A DNA stretch of 64,000 nt, from assembly GCA_019096065.1 (NCBI GenBank), contig JAGUCH010000008.1:2795001-2859000 (forward strand), given 5' to 3'. The position numbers were made by a program, and so were the translations under genes. Shown here one piece after another: positions 21,688-34,800 of the stretch. Source of the DNA: Paracyclopina nana (lineage: Eukaryota; Arthropoda; Copepoda; Cyclopoida; Cyclopettidae). Below the pieces are notes generated by a model, which did not search any database, had not been told where the DNA came from, and saw nothing but the letters and a program-made list of their open reading frames with translations. Every line of letters starts with the position of its first letter. Position 1 is the stretch's first letter.

Positions 21688-24600
21688 ATGAAAAACTGGA
21701 AAAAGGAGAAGATGCCTACACACTGGATAATTGTCACATTGATTATTAGCATTGGCATAGCAATTGATGCCTCTGAGGTAGAAGGTAAGCAACTTTCGAA
21801 ATATATATATAGCTCCACATTCGCTCAAAAATTTATCTTCAGATTCTGATCATGGCAAAAGCCTACATAAACGCTCAATAGTCAGCGCTATGATTAACTT
21901 GGCTCAAAAAGCGGGCACTGTCATTAATTTCGGGTCGATCGGGCTCAAATTGGCGTGCCTTGGGGTGTCACTATCACCTTCAAATAAATGCAGCCACAAC
22001 GAATTGGAAAGTGATAATACTGTTAATGGCCCAATAACAAGCATATGCGAAAAGAAGGAGCTCATCAGAAGTAAGGCAGGTTTTTCCCCTTTGTAGCCAT
22101 AATTAAAACTTTTTTCAAAACTGTAGATTTAGTGCTAAAACTGAATGCCAGTGTGCATGAAGTTTTATGGCTGGAAGCTTTGTCAGAGCATAAAGAGAGA
22201 GCTGCTTTGTATTTTTTCGAAGAAGTCGTTAGAGCTGAAGATCATCTTGGGAGGATTTCAAGTTTGCTCTTCAGAGAAGCTGTGAAGTCAAAACTGATAG
22301 ACTTGAGGCATTTACCAGAGCAGACCAGAAATGACAGCACACAGTGGATCAAAAAGTCGATTTTACGCGCACAAGAAATTACGTCAAATCGCAGATTTCC
22401 GATTTTAGCACCCATTTTCAGTTTCTAATTTGTATGACTTCTAGGCTATCTAAAGAGCACAAATTAATGTTAATTGAGAGATAAAGATTCAAATATGGTG
22501 AAGGAAGCATAATTTTTGGGCAAAAGTTGATTTTGGCGAATTCAGTAGAACAGCAACTTTGCACAATTTGAGAAAAAATTGAATCGCCCATAACTTTTGA
22601 TTCCAAACGACTCCAATTGAGTGACCAAGTCAGGAAGTCAAGCTAATAGCATAAATTGATAATCCACCAGAATTGGCTGCTCTTACTTGCTCTCCCGGGT
22701 GCCAGGATGCAATATTTTTAGCTTACAGCCAATAAGAAAAGGTGCTACGTTGATTTCGCGACTTTTTTCCGTGCGCGTGAAATCGGCAAATAAACCCACT
22801 GCTGCAGCAGTATTAATATTGCAGAGCTGGCTTTTGATGCTCATCAGGTTGAGGATCAGCTTGATACTCGCCTAAGTTGGTCTTCATATGTGGCAGCAAA
22901 CTTGCTCTGGTTTGCGTACTCTTCTGCTCCGATAGGATTACACAAATCAAATCCCAACGTTGGAGTGATGGTAGCTAAAAATGGCTTAAAACCTTGGGAT
23001 GTTGCCTTGAGCATGGTCACCGGAGACTCCTTTTTCATTAGGCATGTGGAAAAAATGCCCAAATTTGCGCTTTCACGTACTGATGATGGTGCCTTAAAAT
23101 TAGGTAGTTATATCATCCCAAATCGTAGACTCGAAATCGGAATAGTCACAGTGCGTACTATAATTTTAGAGCTTGCTTCTGGCAATGAGCTTGGAGCAAA
23201 ATACCACAAATGGAAGTTTTCTGAGGTAATTTCTTTCAAAAAATCCTGCTGTTTTGTTTTTAAGATTATTTTCTTTCTCAAGTTGAGCAAGTTTTTGGAG
23301 CTTTTCAGTGCTGAAAGAGCACGTGGATTGGTGCCTCAACTTTTGAGAGGTTTTAATAAATTGAACGAGCAAAGACAATTTCGTTTGCTGACAGCTATCG
23401 AAAATAGTGGAGGATTGGAAGCATTTGATGATTACTTGAAGCATAAGTAAGAAAAATAGCCGTCCACTTTTTTACTTACTTGCTATAAAAGCATAACATT
23501 GTAGGAACCTTTCTAAGCTGATGAAGAATGCCAAAGGGCAGCCTAAAGAAAGCCTATCAAGAGTGAGCATCAAGGCAAAAAATGACGCAATTCCATCAAT
23601 TTTGAAGAGCATTGGCAATGTTTACTTGAAGAGCGTGGACAATCTGGACATATTCAGAGGAAGTGCACAAGAAAAGAGAAAATTGGCACTTAACGAAGGT
23701 GACTTAATTATGATTACTCTCAAAAAGGCAATTTTATATTCAAAGTACCTAGGGATTGCTTCTACCAAATTGGGTCAATATGCACCAGTACGCCCGGAGT
23801 TGGCGACCAAGTATAATTTATTTTCGTCCAGATTATCAAGCATTGATAAATCAAAGCCCATGTGGACTAAAGTGAAAGCCCCTCTTATGACTTCTTTTGG
23901 TGTAGTTTTCAGCATTGCGAGTGCTACGGCATGCCTGCTTCAGATCAAGGAGACGGTGATAATAAAATATTTTGCTGTCATTTGTAATATTTGCATTTTC
24001 TCATAGGTCAACGACTATCGGAGTACGCATAATAATTTAGATGCTGCTATTGAGGGCTTGCAGATGAAAATTAGGGAAGTGGACGAATTACATGCATTTT
24101 ACGAGCAAAAATTGCTCAACATAACACAAGAATTAGAGAGCAACATTTGGCAAGAAGTTAAATATCTCAAAGATTTGGTAGAAGGGAAATCCTCAGCCTG
24201 GAGCTCAGCGCCATCTAGCGACTGCGCAGACCAGTTGTCGCAACTGCAAGTAAGCAAATATTTATCCAATTGCCTTTTTCCGTTTGCAGCAATTTTTTAT
24301 CACTGTAGCAAACTGAGGAGATTATAGCAGATGAGGATGGCTTTGCCATTGTTGCCAGTTCTGATAATGACACTTGCTCTTTGGCAAATGAAATCAACGA
24401 TGACATTCTTACTCAAATGGAGCAACTCAGGATCAATGGCAGCCAGTACTTGAGCATGATTCCTGCCAATACCATGCATGCGCTGATTTTGCGAAAATTC
24501 GACTCATTAGCCTCGTTTTTTCCAAGTGAGGAAGAGCTTTCTTTTGCTGCAAGAGCCAACAGCTCTGAGCCATTGATGGACTTGATGACAAAAATCACTA

Positions 24601-25186
24601 ATGGATGTGAAGCCATGTACGACTTGGAGCAAAAAATGTCTTCAGTAGCGACACAAGCTGAAAATGTCGAAAAGGGTGAGTCTTGGCTTAGAAAAATGCT
24701 TTCGCAAATGATCATTTTTCTATAGTCATAAATGGAGTGAGGACACAAATGCCAATGGAAATTTTACTGGCCCTGACCTCAAATGGATGGTACTCCTTCG
24801 AAATTCTGCAAACCATCGCCCTGAACTTTCCCAATATCACAAGTTTTGACGGGGCCTATCCAGTTCAGTGTGTTAGAGATGGGCTAATTTCATCCCAAGA
24901 GGATTTGGACGAGTTCATGAAAAACGAGTTGAGCAGTTCGTTCAAAAACTCGCTCAAAATGGCCGTTTACTTTGACGCCATGGACATAGCAGATGCAATG
25001 AGCATGATCAAAATGTCCAACATAAATGATGCATTAGCTCAAGATATGGATGAAGAGCAGTTTCTTCGCTATTTAGCCGTAGCCAATCCGGAACTCACTT
25101 CAGTCAAGTTCAAAGGCATTGAGTACCATTTAGATGATTTGGAAAAAATCCGGACTAAATGTAACCCAGTCGCAAATGAGCAATAG
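21688..25186 (+). CDS. Novel secreted coiled-coil family protein, copy 2
   Basis: Exons are 21688-21784 (ATG at 21688, or in frame at 21712), 21843-22070, 22127-22343, 22811-23225, 23283-23446, 23505-23955, 24007-24249, 24309-24675 and 24726-25186. Every phase agrees. It has a signal peptide (PTHWIIVTLIISIGIAIDAS), an HKRS site and a hydrophobic Gly-rich segment. It aligns with copy 1 throughout: ELAFDAH against ELVIDAQ, a WFAY motif in both, and MEILLALTSNG against MEILVALTSNG. Both have a hydrophobic segment followed by a coiled coil and a similar C-terminal domain. The third intron (22344-22810) consists almost wholly of a Transib-like MITE. Transcription probably starts near 21679, after TATAAAT at 21648. 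Function is unknown. Confidence 0.8.
22340..22804. mobile_element. Transib-like MITE forming an intron of novel-family copy 2
   Basis: The element starts CACAGTGGATCAAAAAG and ends CCCACTGCTG. It is flanked by a 5-bp target duplication CAGCA (22335-22339 and 22805-22809). It shares internal blocks with the copy at 35647-36102, including AGTAGAACAGCAA, ATTGGCTGC and GATTTCGCGA. CAC(A/G)(A/G)TGG termini with 5-bp duplications are typical of Transib transposons. It has no coding capacity. Confidence 0.78.
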
Positions 25187-25828
25187 TAAATGAATCTCTA
25201 AAAAATATTTTTTCATGGAATGCTTTGAGGCTTTTCACATGCTTTTAGATGATTTATTATCTGAATGGTCTTTGTACATTTATGAATCGTAAAGTGTGTA
25301 GAGTTTGTGCATAAAGTATTCTATTGTATTAGAATTCATTGTAGCATATATAGTACCAATTGGCAAAAAGTATAGCTGTTAGCATGTAAAAAACACATCA
25401 TTAGGTAAAGAACTTTCGGCCAGATTGAATGAAACATGGGATTTCAAAATGCCCACATGCGTGATTTTAGCCATGAAAATTCTTCTTGGTAGCATTTTCA
25501 TACAAATGGATGCAGAAGATATGCGCGATTCGAAAAAACCAAACTGAGATCTACTTTTGAAACGAGGGCATGAATGCGAAACATCTATGAATTGGGTCTA
25601 CACGGCAAAAATACATGATTTTTCCTTTTGTTAAAAAAGAGTGCTAGCTTCCCCCAAATCTTCTCAAGGGGATTTTTGCGCGTCTAATTGGTCATCACAT
25701 GGTACATGTTTGATATTCGTCTTTTAAAATTGGTAATGGCACTCTTTTATGCTGAAAAGTTCATGCGAACTCATTCCAGGTGAATCCGGAAGTCCATGTT
25801 TTGGCTCACTACTAATTGTCCTGATTAA
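25187..25828. other. Gap between convergent genes
   Basis: AT-rich sequence holding the 3' flanks of the novel-family gene (+) and the PPP1R14-like gene (-). No feature is recognised. Confidence 0.5.
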
Positions 25829-28800
25829 CTAGAGAGTTTTCACTTTTTCAAGCAGGTCACCAACGAAAAGCTGCAACAATAATGGTATAGTTTATAATTA
25901 AAAAGAATTCATTACCCATGACATGACTTACGTTGACGTGTTCAATCTTTAGAGGCCGTTTGCAGCCCGCAGTAAGAAGCTCCTGCAAAATGATGCCAAT
26001 TACAATGAAAATACATAAATGGTAAAGATAACAATTCACTCACGCTGATATATGCTCTTCGCTCAGATTCGTCCTCCATGTCGAGAACTTCATCAAGATC
26101 TATCTCAATATCGTCCTGAAAAAAATTCGGTAAATGAATGGGCGGAATTTGATAATCATTTCTTCTTACCGCTCCGTAGATTTCCTGAAGCCTTTCGTAC
26201 ATCCACATTTCCACCCGGAGTCTTTTGCGAATCAGCGCCATCTGGTGGGCGCCATATTTGGCAGTGAGGAATTTTTCCCGTTTCTTCTCTTCGCTTCCTC
26301 CGGAGCCACCGAAATTGACGTGCTTATTCGGAGTGCCAGGGGTGGAGGATGATTGGGCCGAGGTGCCACTGGCTTTATTGAGGCTATTTCGCGTGCCCAC
26401 TTCCATGATGACTCGATCACTTCGACTACTGTTGCTGTATGGAGAACCCGATCCGGATGAAGATACCTGCAAAGGGAAAAACTGCAGTTGACAATAAAAA
26501 CGACAATTTTGACAGAACAATGACATTCACACGTAGGTAACCTTTGAAGAAATCTAGATAAATCGAGCTATGTGCAAGTGTGTTTACTTAAAGAGAAAAG
26601 TTAATTAACAAATGCCATTGTAAAGAGTGCAATAAGTATGTACGAGGAAAAATGCGTGACATATCCGGATTGTTGACCTGCTTTGTATTCCATCAATATG
26701 GTACTTTAAAAAATGTAAAACAATACTAAGGAAAAGGTGATGTCATCAATAACCAAGCAAAGCATAGTTTTTTATCTATTTTTACTGGGAATTAAGTAAT
26801 GCATCATTCAGTGTTAGATAAATCTTCGAGTCGTTATGACTCTCGCGATTCTCATACAGTTATCACTATTGATTCTAGCCAAAAATCCAACGAGCAAAGG
26901 ACAACTTTTCACTGGCTGTGATTATGCGAAACTGAAACCAGTTATTAGAGACTGCAGCAAATTTGTGCAATGTTCAAATGGCTACGAGTACGTGTTCAAT
27001 TGCCCAAGTACATTGGTATTTAACTTCGAGGGTCAATACTGTGACTACCCTGGCAATGTTCCGGAATGCCAAACCACTTCAAGTGTGACAGCATCTATTT
27101 CCACATCTACGGCTACAGTCACAACTTCGACTCCAATGACAACTTCAACTTCAGTCACAACTTCAACTTCAGTCACATCGTCAACAACAATGACAACTTC
27201 AACTCCAATAAAAACTTCAACTACAGTCACAACTTCAACTTCAGTGACAACTTCAACTTCAGTCACAACTTCAACTTCAGTCACATCGTCAACAACAATG
27301 ACAACTTCAACTCCAATAAAAACTTCAACTACAGTCACAACTTCAACTTCAGTCACATCGTCAACAACAATGACAACTTCAACTCCAATAAAAACTTCAA
27401 CGACAGTTCCCACTTCAGCCACATCAACTTTAGCATCATCAACGACGACCAAAGTGGCTTACGATATCCTTACTGCATCTTCTGAAACATTTCTGGATCC
27501 AACCACAACAGCTCCTGACCAAGGTTGCTTGACAAATGGCAGCTCCTACTTTGAAAATAAACTTCGAGAATGTAACGCAGCGAACGTTGACGACGTCACC
27601 AAATATTGCAAAAACTACGTGAGCCATCCCGACGAAGTTTCAGTTGGCACATTCAAATGGCCACTATCAGACGATGAAGATTGCTGGGGTTACAATCAAT
27701 GCGTTCGGTTTTGCCCAGGAGATGATTGGCAGATTTGCAGCTTTGATTGTGAAGTCAAGGAAGAGGTCAGATTTAGGTTTGACTCAAGCAAAGAAGTCTG
27801 CGTACCCAGTTTCGACGATCAATGCCTTCACAAAATTAATAAGGGAATAAACACAAACTAACCACGTAATGCCATTAATTTCACTGATAAAAAGTAGCGT
27901 GCCTGCGTGGCATTTTGACCACGAGAAAAATGATGTGAGGAAAGGGCTGAATGGCATATTTTTCACGTAGTCATCGAGCGCAGTTCAAAACTGTTTTCTG
28001 TTGTGACATATTGCCTGTGCTAAGCAGTAAACCTTTCAATTATATGTACTAGTGCGTATATACCAAATGCAGTGCACATCTGTTCAGCAGTGGCTTCAAT
28101 TATTTCCACCTCTTACGCAATCTGACGCAATGGCACAGTCGTCAGGCCTAACATTAGCCAGCTGAAAATCAATGCAAGATAATCGCAGCATGACACTAAA
28201 TAGAATTTGTAAGCAGAAAACGTTGCTTTAGCGAGATTTAGCTGAGGCGTTTTTCGCTACCTCTAAAGATGGCGCCACTGTAGAATTGCTAGAAGTGGAT
28301 TTTTTTCGCTATTCTTGCCCGTTGGCATTTTTGACGCCATTATGGCGAAAAAGTAGATCGTATATGACATCATCTAAAACTTGCTGCAGCTCCACCTAGC
28401 GGATTATTCACTACTCGTACTTAGCTGTCTAAAAGCTCTATACAAAATTAACGATGACAGGTTACATGGACAGTAATATGGAAACATAACTTAATTACGG
28501 CAACTAGCTAATAAATAAACGTTCATATGAATTATAAGATGGTCTTGCCAAGATTATGCATCGAAATGCGGAACTGATTTTCGAGCTTCATCATTATTAG
28601 CTGATCAGCGCTTAATGATACTTCCACATCAGCAGAAATAAAAACATCTGCTTGTAATGGAGTCATTGGCACACACTCATCAAGTTGTTCTTGGATGAAG
28701 TAGCAAAAAGAAAGCCATTTCTTAAACTACAAATCATTAGCACAGAAAAAAGCCACTCCCCCTTGACAAATGAGAGCAATGCAGCAATATAAAACGAAGT

Positions 28801-31800
28801 TTTAATAAGAAGCTGAAGTAAAAAGTAGCCATTTGTGCTATATGCGGGTGAGTCTTGCAACAAATAGTGCTATATCCACAAATGAAAAAGAAAGTTGTTC
28901 TTTCTTCTCTTTTTGCAAACTTTTTTGTTCCAACCTCGCTCTCCCATAATTCAACAAGGTCCGTCTCGAAGGTTACACACACAGCGAGGTACTTTCGTCT
29001 TAGCCTTTCCTAAGGGCTGACATTTCTCTGGCCGTCTTACCACTGTGTATTTCTCAAAGTCTGGCAAGAAGGCTGCTGCAGTAAAGCTTCCAGATACTAC
29101 ATACTATAAAGAGCTCGGCGCCTTGAGCCTTCACTGCCAAGAAGCAGCAAAAAAAGTCCAAGGTTAATCTCGAAAAAAGTGACAAAACTCGTAAAAAGAA
29201 ACGCGCACACTGGTTGGATTTTACGAGCGGTGAATGTTGTTGCAGATAGCTGATTTTATAGGTGGTTGGCTATTTGGGAAGAAGAGAACTCACTGCGCGT
29301 TCAAGCTTCAATAATTCAGCGGAATTCGTCAAAAATGGCAAAAAAAAGCACAATACAGCTATTCTCATTATGCACCAAGCATGTGTGTGAGTGTTAGTGT
29401 GGCCACAAGCTCTTTAAAAACGTGTTTTATCCAGCGCAGCCAGTGTGATAGCAAAGTGGCCCAATTTTCCATAATTATCACTTGGGCAGATTATTCAATT
29501 AGAGCACTGCAACGACCACAAAACAACTTGGGCTCTTTGCTGTGGCACTGCCAAGAGCCAATTAGTAAAATGGCCCATCAACGCAATGTGGAAAACAAAT
29601 GTCACCACCAACTTGCCTTCAGAGAAAAAGCTCTTTGTTATGCATGGCTTTTGCACTTTCCACCACTGCAAGAGAATAGTTAGGCTGCAATGCAAAATAC
29701 ATTGAAAAAATGCAGCAGTCTTTTCTGCCCGAAATCAATGGGAAAATTCCATTTGACTCTTGCTGAAGCAATAGAATGCTGCTAATGAGCATCAGTCGTT
29801 GAGATGTTAGCACTGAAATATCCCACAGCGCGAGCTGCGAAAGCAATCTTGGTGTCCTTGGCATCTTTAATGTGGGCCTGGTAGGCACGCATGCTATTTT
29901 CAATAGAAATTACTGATCAGCACCAACTGCAATTGCTCACAGCCATGAAATGCATTGTTACAATTCAATTTGGCTTGGCACTCATTCACAAATGAGGTTT
30001 ACTACATGTGAATGTCAATAAAAGGCCCCTACCGTGGAAATAATGCAAGGGATTGACCGCAAAGCCATAGCTACGGTTGATCTAGCCTTATATCCTGGAT
30101 GTAGAAATTAAATTTTAGGCCTTTTGTCACTACCACTTGAACTGACACCACCGAGGAAATGATACAAAAATACCAGAAGTGGACTTTTTGCTAATTTTGC
30201 TTTTAGGCATTTTTGATAGTCAAATGGCCCAAATAGTTAGCAATTAAGCTCAATGCCCGCTAAAACAAACATCTGCTCCATCTAGCGGGTGTTTTTTCCT
30301 CATAGCAGCAGCTTGTCATTTTAGATACTAGAAATTGGGTAAAGCCTACCTTCCTCACACCTCTGTGGAATGGTCCATGCTAATTGAGTGAGTGCTAGTG
30401 AGAGCTGAAATCCATGGCTCGATTATTGATGGTGGCTGCTAGCAAAGCAAAAAATTGGTGCTAGCCGATCTTGGTTGTGGTGTGGTGATGGTGGCACACT
30501 TTGTGACTCAGTGACTCACTCACAATTCACTTCAGCTGTTTCCAAAAGTCGAGCGCAAGCGCAATCGCGCGCGCTAGCTAGCATAGCCCACCCTAGCTAC
30601 TACATAGCTCCAGACTCCATAGCAGCATCATTTCTCACAGCGAGAGATGAAATTTTTGTCCACCTTTGCTGCTGACTTTCAGCCAGCCACTGCTGCACAC
30701 ATCCTCAAATCAGGTTTAAATCAAGGAAGCTTCTCCTCGTTTTCTAATGTGTCATGACAATTCAACTTCTAATGGAGCAATCAGCTCAGAAAATACTCCA
30801 CTAATAATTTACAATTCTCATTTTTTGTTCTTATATTCGCATTGCTCCTGAGAAAATGAGAATTTCATAAAAATGTCTGCGTATATTTAAAAGGAAGGCG
30901 ATTTATTGGTGATTATTTACCACATTCAAGTGGCTATTGAATCCATGGTTATTTGGAAGCAAAACTAAAGATTAAGAGGAAGTAGCAAAAAAGAGTGATC
31001 GAGGCTTTTTTAAAGCCCGCCTTGGTAGCTATAAGAAAAACCTATAGCATCTTTTCCCAAGGCCAACAGCCGCTTTGTCAGCACAATCAAGGCTACGGCA
31101 TCCATTAAAAAGGCTGCATCTAAAACTTTTTCGCCTCCACATAAAGGAGACAAAAGATGGTCGCTCAGCTGTGACAATTGGCAAAAAATTATTTGGAGCG
31201 GAACAAAAAAGCTCTCGCCTCACTCAACCTATAGGCAAGTAAATACACTATTAAATACCACCAGAGTCTGTGTAATCAACTCGGTGTATTTTCCATGAAA
31301 AATAACTCGCATGAATGGGAAATTGTGATGCAGCAAATTGCTGAGTCTGTTGCTCTAAAAAAAGGGGGAGAGAATGCGTCACAATCCCCTTGAGCTTGTT
31401 AGTCAGCGCGACCACAGTGAAACTGGCTTTATTATGCTACACAATCTCCATCAGGAGAAAAATATCGAAATAAAGCTTCGCCTGTATCCCTATAGGTGTC
31501 GCTAGTTACTTCATATTGTGGTTTTGGTCTGAGCGCCCTCTCGCGGGGCTTTCTAATTTCCATGGACACAAATACGCTGTTGAGGCAACAGATTGTCAGA
31601 TGTTGCCAAACGGGCTCCTATTTTGCCTCCTTTTGCCCATGGTGGCCTCATCTGAGGATCTATTGGCGGAGCTAAGGGCCCTTAAGACCTCAGCGCCCCC
31701 TAGCCCCGAAAGGCTGTCAAAGAGGGCCATTCGCGAGCATTATAGCGACCTACACTGCTTGCAAAAGTTCGAAGTGAGCCCGTCGACCATCATCCGCACG

Positions 31801-34800
31801 GCGGAGTCGCAGAAGAACGGCGCTGTGTTCATCAACGTCACCAACGCGGAGTCGTTCGAGCTTTGCTTGTCGGGGTGCTGCGACACCCAGCTCTGCAACG
31901 TGGCCGTCTTTGACGAGCAGGTAGACCAATACTTGATTGCTTGCACTGCGCCGATTTAGTTGTCGAAACCGCCACAGATGGCGTTAGATGCTTGGCGCTC
32001 TTAAAGCCATTAGGTTACGTAATAATCTAAACTAAACCTAAATTGCAATTTTGAACTTTTTCTGTAGTGAATTCCTGAAAATATTGTATCAAAGCAAGAA
32101 ATTTGCCAGAAGGGACAGAAATAACTCCTTATTGATATCTGTAGTGGCTGTATAATTGTCTGTCTGCATTTGTGTGAGTGGGAATGGCAATCTTTTTTAT
32201 GGTAATTTGAGCCCATATTTTGGATTTTTTGCTTTTTTCGGGTCTGATCTACTTCAATGGTGCTAGAAAGATTGTAATGTAACCTTTTATTACTCTGACT
32301 ATTTATGAAAGAGTCAAGAAAAGCGGAAACTTCTATGAACCCGCTTCATACGCCAAAATTTGGTGTTCGAATTTTAGCAGCGCCCCCTAGCGCTGTAACT
32401 GGGCTTAAAATAAAGCTTACTCCAAGCAATCAAGTATTAAATTAATCTGCACCGATGCAGGTGGCAGCACCTCCATGTAGTTTAAAGTCTACAGCCTGGA
32501 TCAAAAGATTTTGTTTAGGCGTTTTTCACAACCACTTTTTAGATGGCGCCACAATATAGAAAGTCATAGGTACCAGAAGGGGATTTTTTCACTACATAGG
32601 TTTTTGGCATTTTTTATGACCAAATGGCGAAAATATCGCCCGCAAAATCCGGAAAAATACATTGCATCTCAATTTAGCTGATTTATGCCGCACTTGCTGT
32701 AAATAGCATTTTTTTTTTCCTTAAAGGGGGGAAGCTGCTTCATGTTTGATTGTGGAGCTCCAGTTAGAGGTGAATTTGCGTGCCGCTTCACCACAAATGA
32801 CCTGTTTACGAGCGGTGCCCTCGAGGTCAACCGCCATGATTTTGAGGATTCGCAGTACCAAGCCAGGGAATCGCATGCGAGCGAGTTATCCGGCTTGCTC
32901 AACAGTGTCACAGCTGACTTTCCCAGCGCTGCAGTTGGCCCGTCTTCCTCTAATGGCGGCGGCGGGATTAACCTGTCTCAACAAACGGTCGGGCCAGCAG
33001 CCGGTACCGGACCGGCGCGACCGCCAAGTAAGCCGTTATTGTTTACGTGCAGCGCCACCTACATTTTTGGCAAAACCCCAAATCACCCAGTTATAGATAC
33101 GCGAAAGACGATTATTTCATCATTGCAAGGTGCTTAGTTTCGCAATTATTCACCAAGCTTGTAGCTAAGCCGACAAGATGGATGAAGCTGAAAAAGCCAT
33201 TAACGATGCCAATGCTAAACGGATAGGAACTCAAGGATGAAAAAAGTCAGGCGCTTGAAGTAGATCATTCCGAATGGCTTGAACGTTTCTTTTCCCCTCA
33301 GTGCATTCATTAGATTTGCGGCTCGTTTGGAAATCAGCTTGCCTAGTAATTTGCATGAAGCTAGGTGAGCAATATTGCTACAATCGCCGTATTTGGGCAA
33401 AAGTCGACTTTGCTATTTAGATGCCAGCTAAATGGGTAGTGGGTGCATTTTAAAAATGGTGAGTAAATAATTGACTTCAACAATTGCCTGCTTAGCTAAA
33501 AAGCTTCCTGGAATGGCTTATCTGATATAAAATGACTGCAGAGCCTGGCCAGGGAGTCAGATGGTCGCTCCCTGGATAACTTATACTTGCCTGCTATATT
33601 ATATTGCATGTTGGCAATTTTAAGATTCCTATCTATGCTTACATCCACAAGAGTCAGGAGTGGTGGGTAAAAGCAACCCTGTCGAATGATTGGGCAACTG
33701 ATAAGCATAGGCAGTTTGCAGTTCTGATTGTTTATGTGGCACATTTCAGCTTGAGCTGAATCTTCAAAAGAACGTGCAACATTTAGGCAAAAAGTACATC
33801 CCTTGAATGTATAGGAATATCTACATATCTCAGATCTGGGATAGCTTGAAAAATAAAGAAAAATGGGAAAATCCTTGGAGAAAAATTAAGTATAGCTAAA
33901 ACTGTTGTTATCTTGGTTGATGTCTTTATTTACAGTTTTGATCAATATGGCAAGAATGTGATCCAAAAAAGTGCAGCTTGTCACACTTGGTTGGGCACAT
34001 ATGAAAGACATGCGCGTTCATCACAAATCAGCGTGTTCACCTTCGTTGCTTGGCTGGATCTAGATTGTGTGCATGCTGCTGATTTTTTGCACTTATTGTT
34101 GCCACCACGATCGAGCTTTGTCATCCAGGGTGGACTTTAGAATCTCATCGCTTAATAGTTCAAAGGTCAAAAACAGGCTATTTCTATACATAGCTAAATT
34201 CTCAATTGAATTTTAGAGGCTTCCTTAATTTTAAGATTAAAATCACTGATGCCAAATTAAAAGCATTTCTGCACTTGCAAAAATAAAGAATTTTCAATTT
34301 GAATGGGATAATTTAGGTGTTTGCATAGGAATTGACCAATTTGAATTGGTCACTAGCTATCATTGGCAGCCCACGCAGGCTCAAACACATCTTAGTTACA
34401 ATGATGATGGAAGCTTGTAGGCAGGTGGAGCCCAAATTGAAATCCAAGAACTTTGGCACACAAGTTGCGCTAGCTGCTAACTTATCTCACGTGGTCCAGG
34501 CAAATAATACGGCTTTTTCTCCCTCGGCCCAAGAATTCTGACACGATATATAGAATGTTTGCTGATTATTCCGTTGAGGGCGCTGACTTATTGCGTCGGC
34601 ATGATTTTGAGCATAGTTGGAACCGCACAGGAAATCTTGGCATACCGCAATAAGGGATCCCATTTTTGGCCCCAATTTTCACTACTACTACTTTTACTAC
34701 ATTAGACTCGAGTCAAGATTGATGAGCTTGCTTATGTTATGATGCTTTATTGAAAAAAGGCCATGTGACCTTTCCCCACTTTTCGCAACGAGATCAGCTG

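Larger units (their letters stand above)
27862..31599. other. Non-coding stretch within the PPP1R14-like first intron
   Basis: Two plus-oriented copies of the dispersed GATGGCGCCA/CATCTAGCGG repeat lie here (about 28248-28412 and 30118-30296). The remaining frames are short and lack splice support. The region before 31600 should contain the promoter of the LRP11-like gene; a GC-rich, CG-rich patch lies at 30550-30580. Confidence 0.5.

Noticed and set aside
22344-22434. Extension of novel-family exon 3 to the stop at 22428
   Set aside because: The extra codons lie inside the MITE (shared with 35660-35720) and would truncate a protein whose downstream exons match the paralogue.
27045-27452. 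Minus-strand 135-codon frame over the mucin repeats
   Set aside because: It is the reverse complement of the ACAACTTCA-type repeats and gives only Val/Glu/Asp repeats; the plus frame has a signal peptide and a chitin-binding domain.
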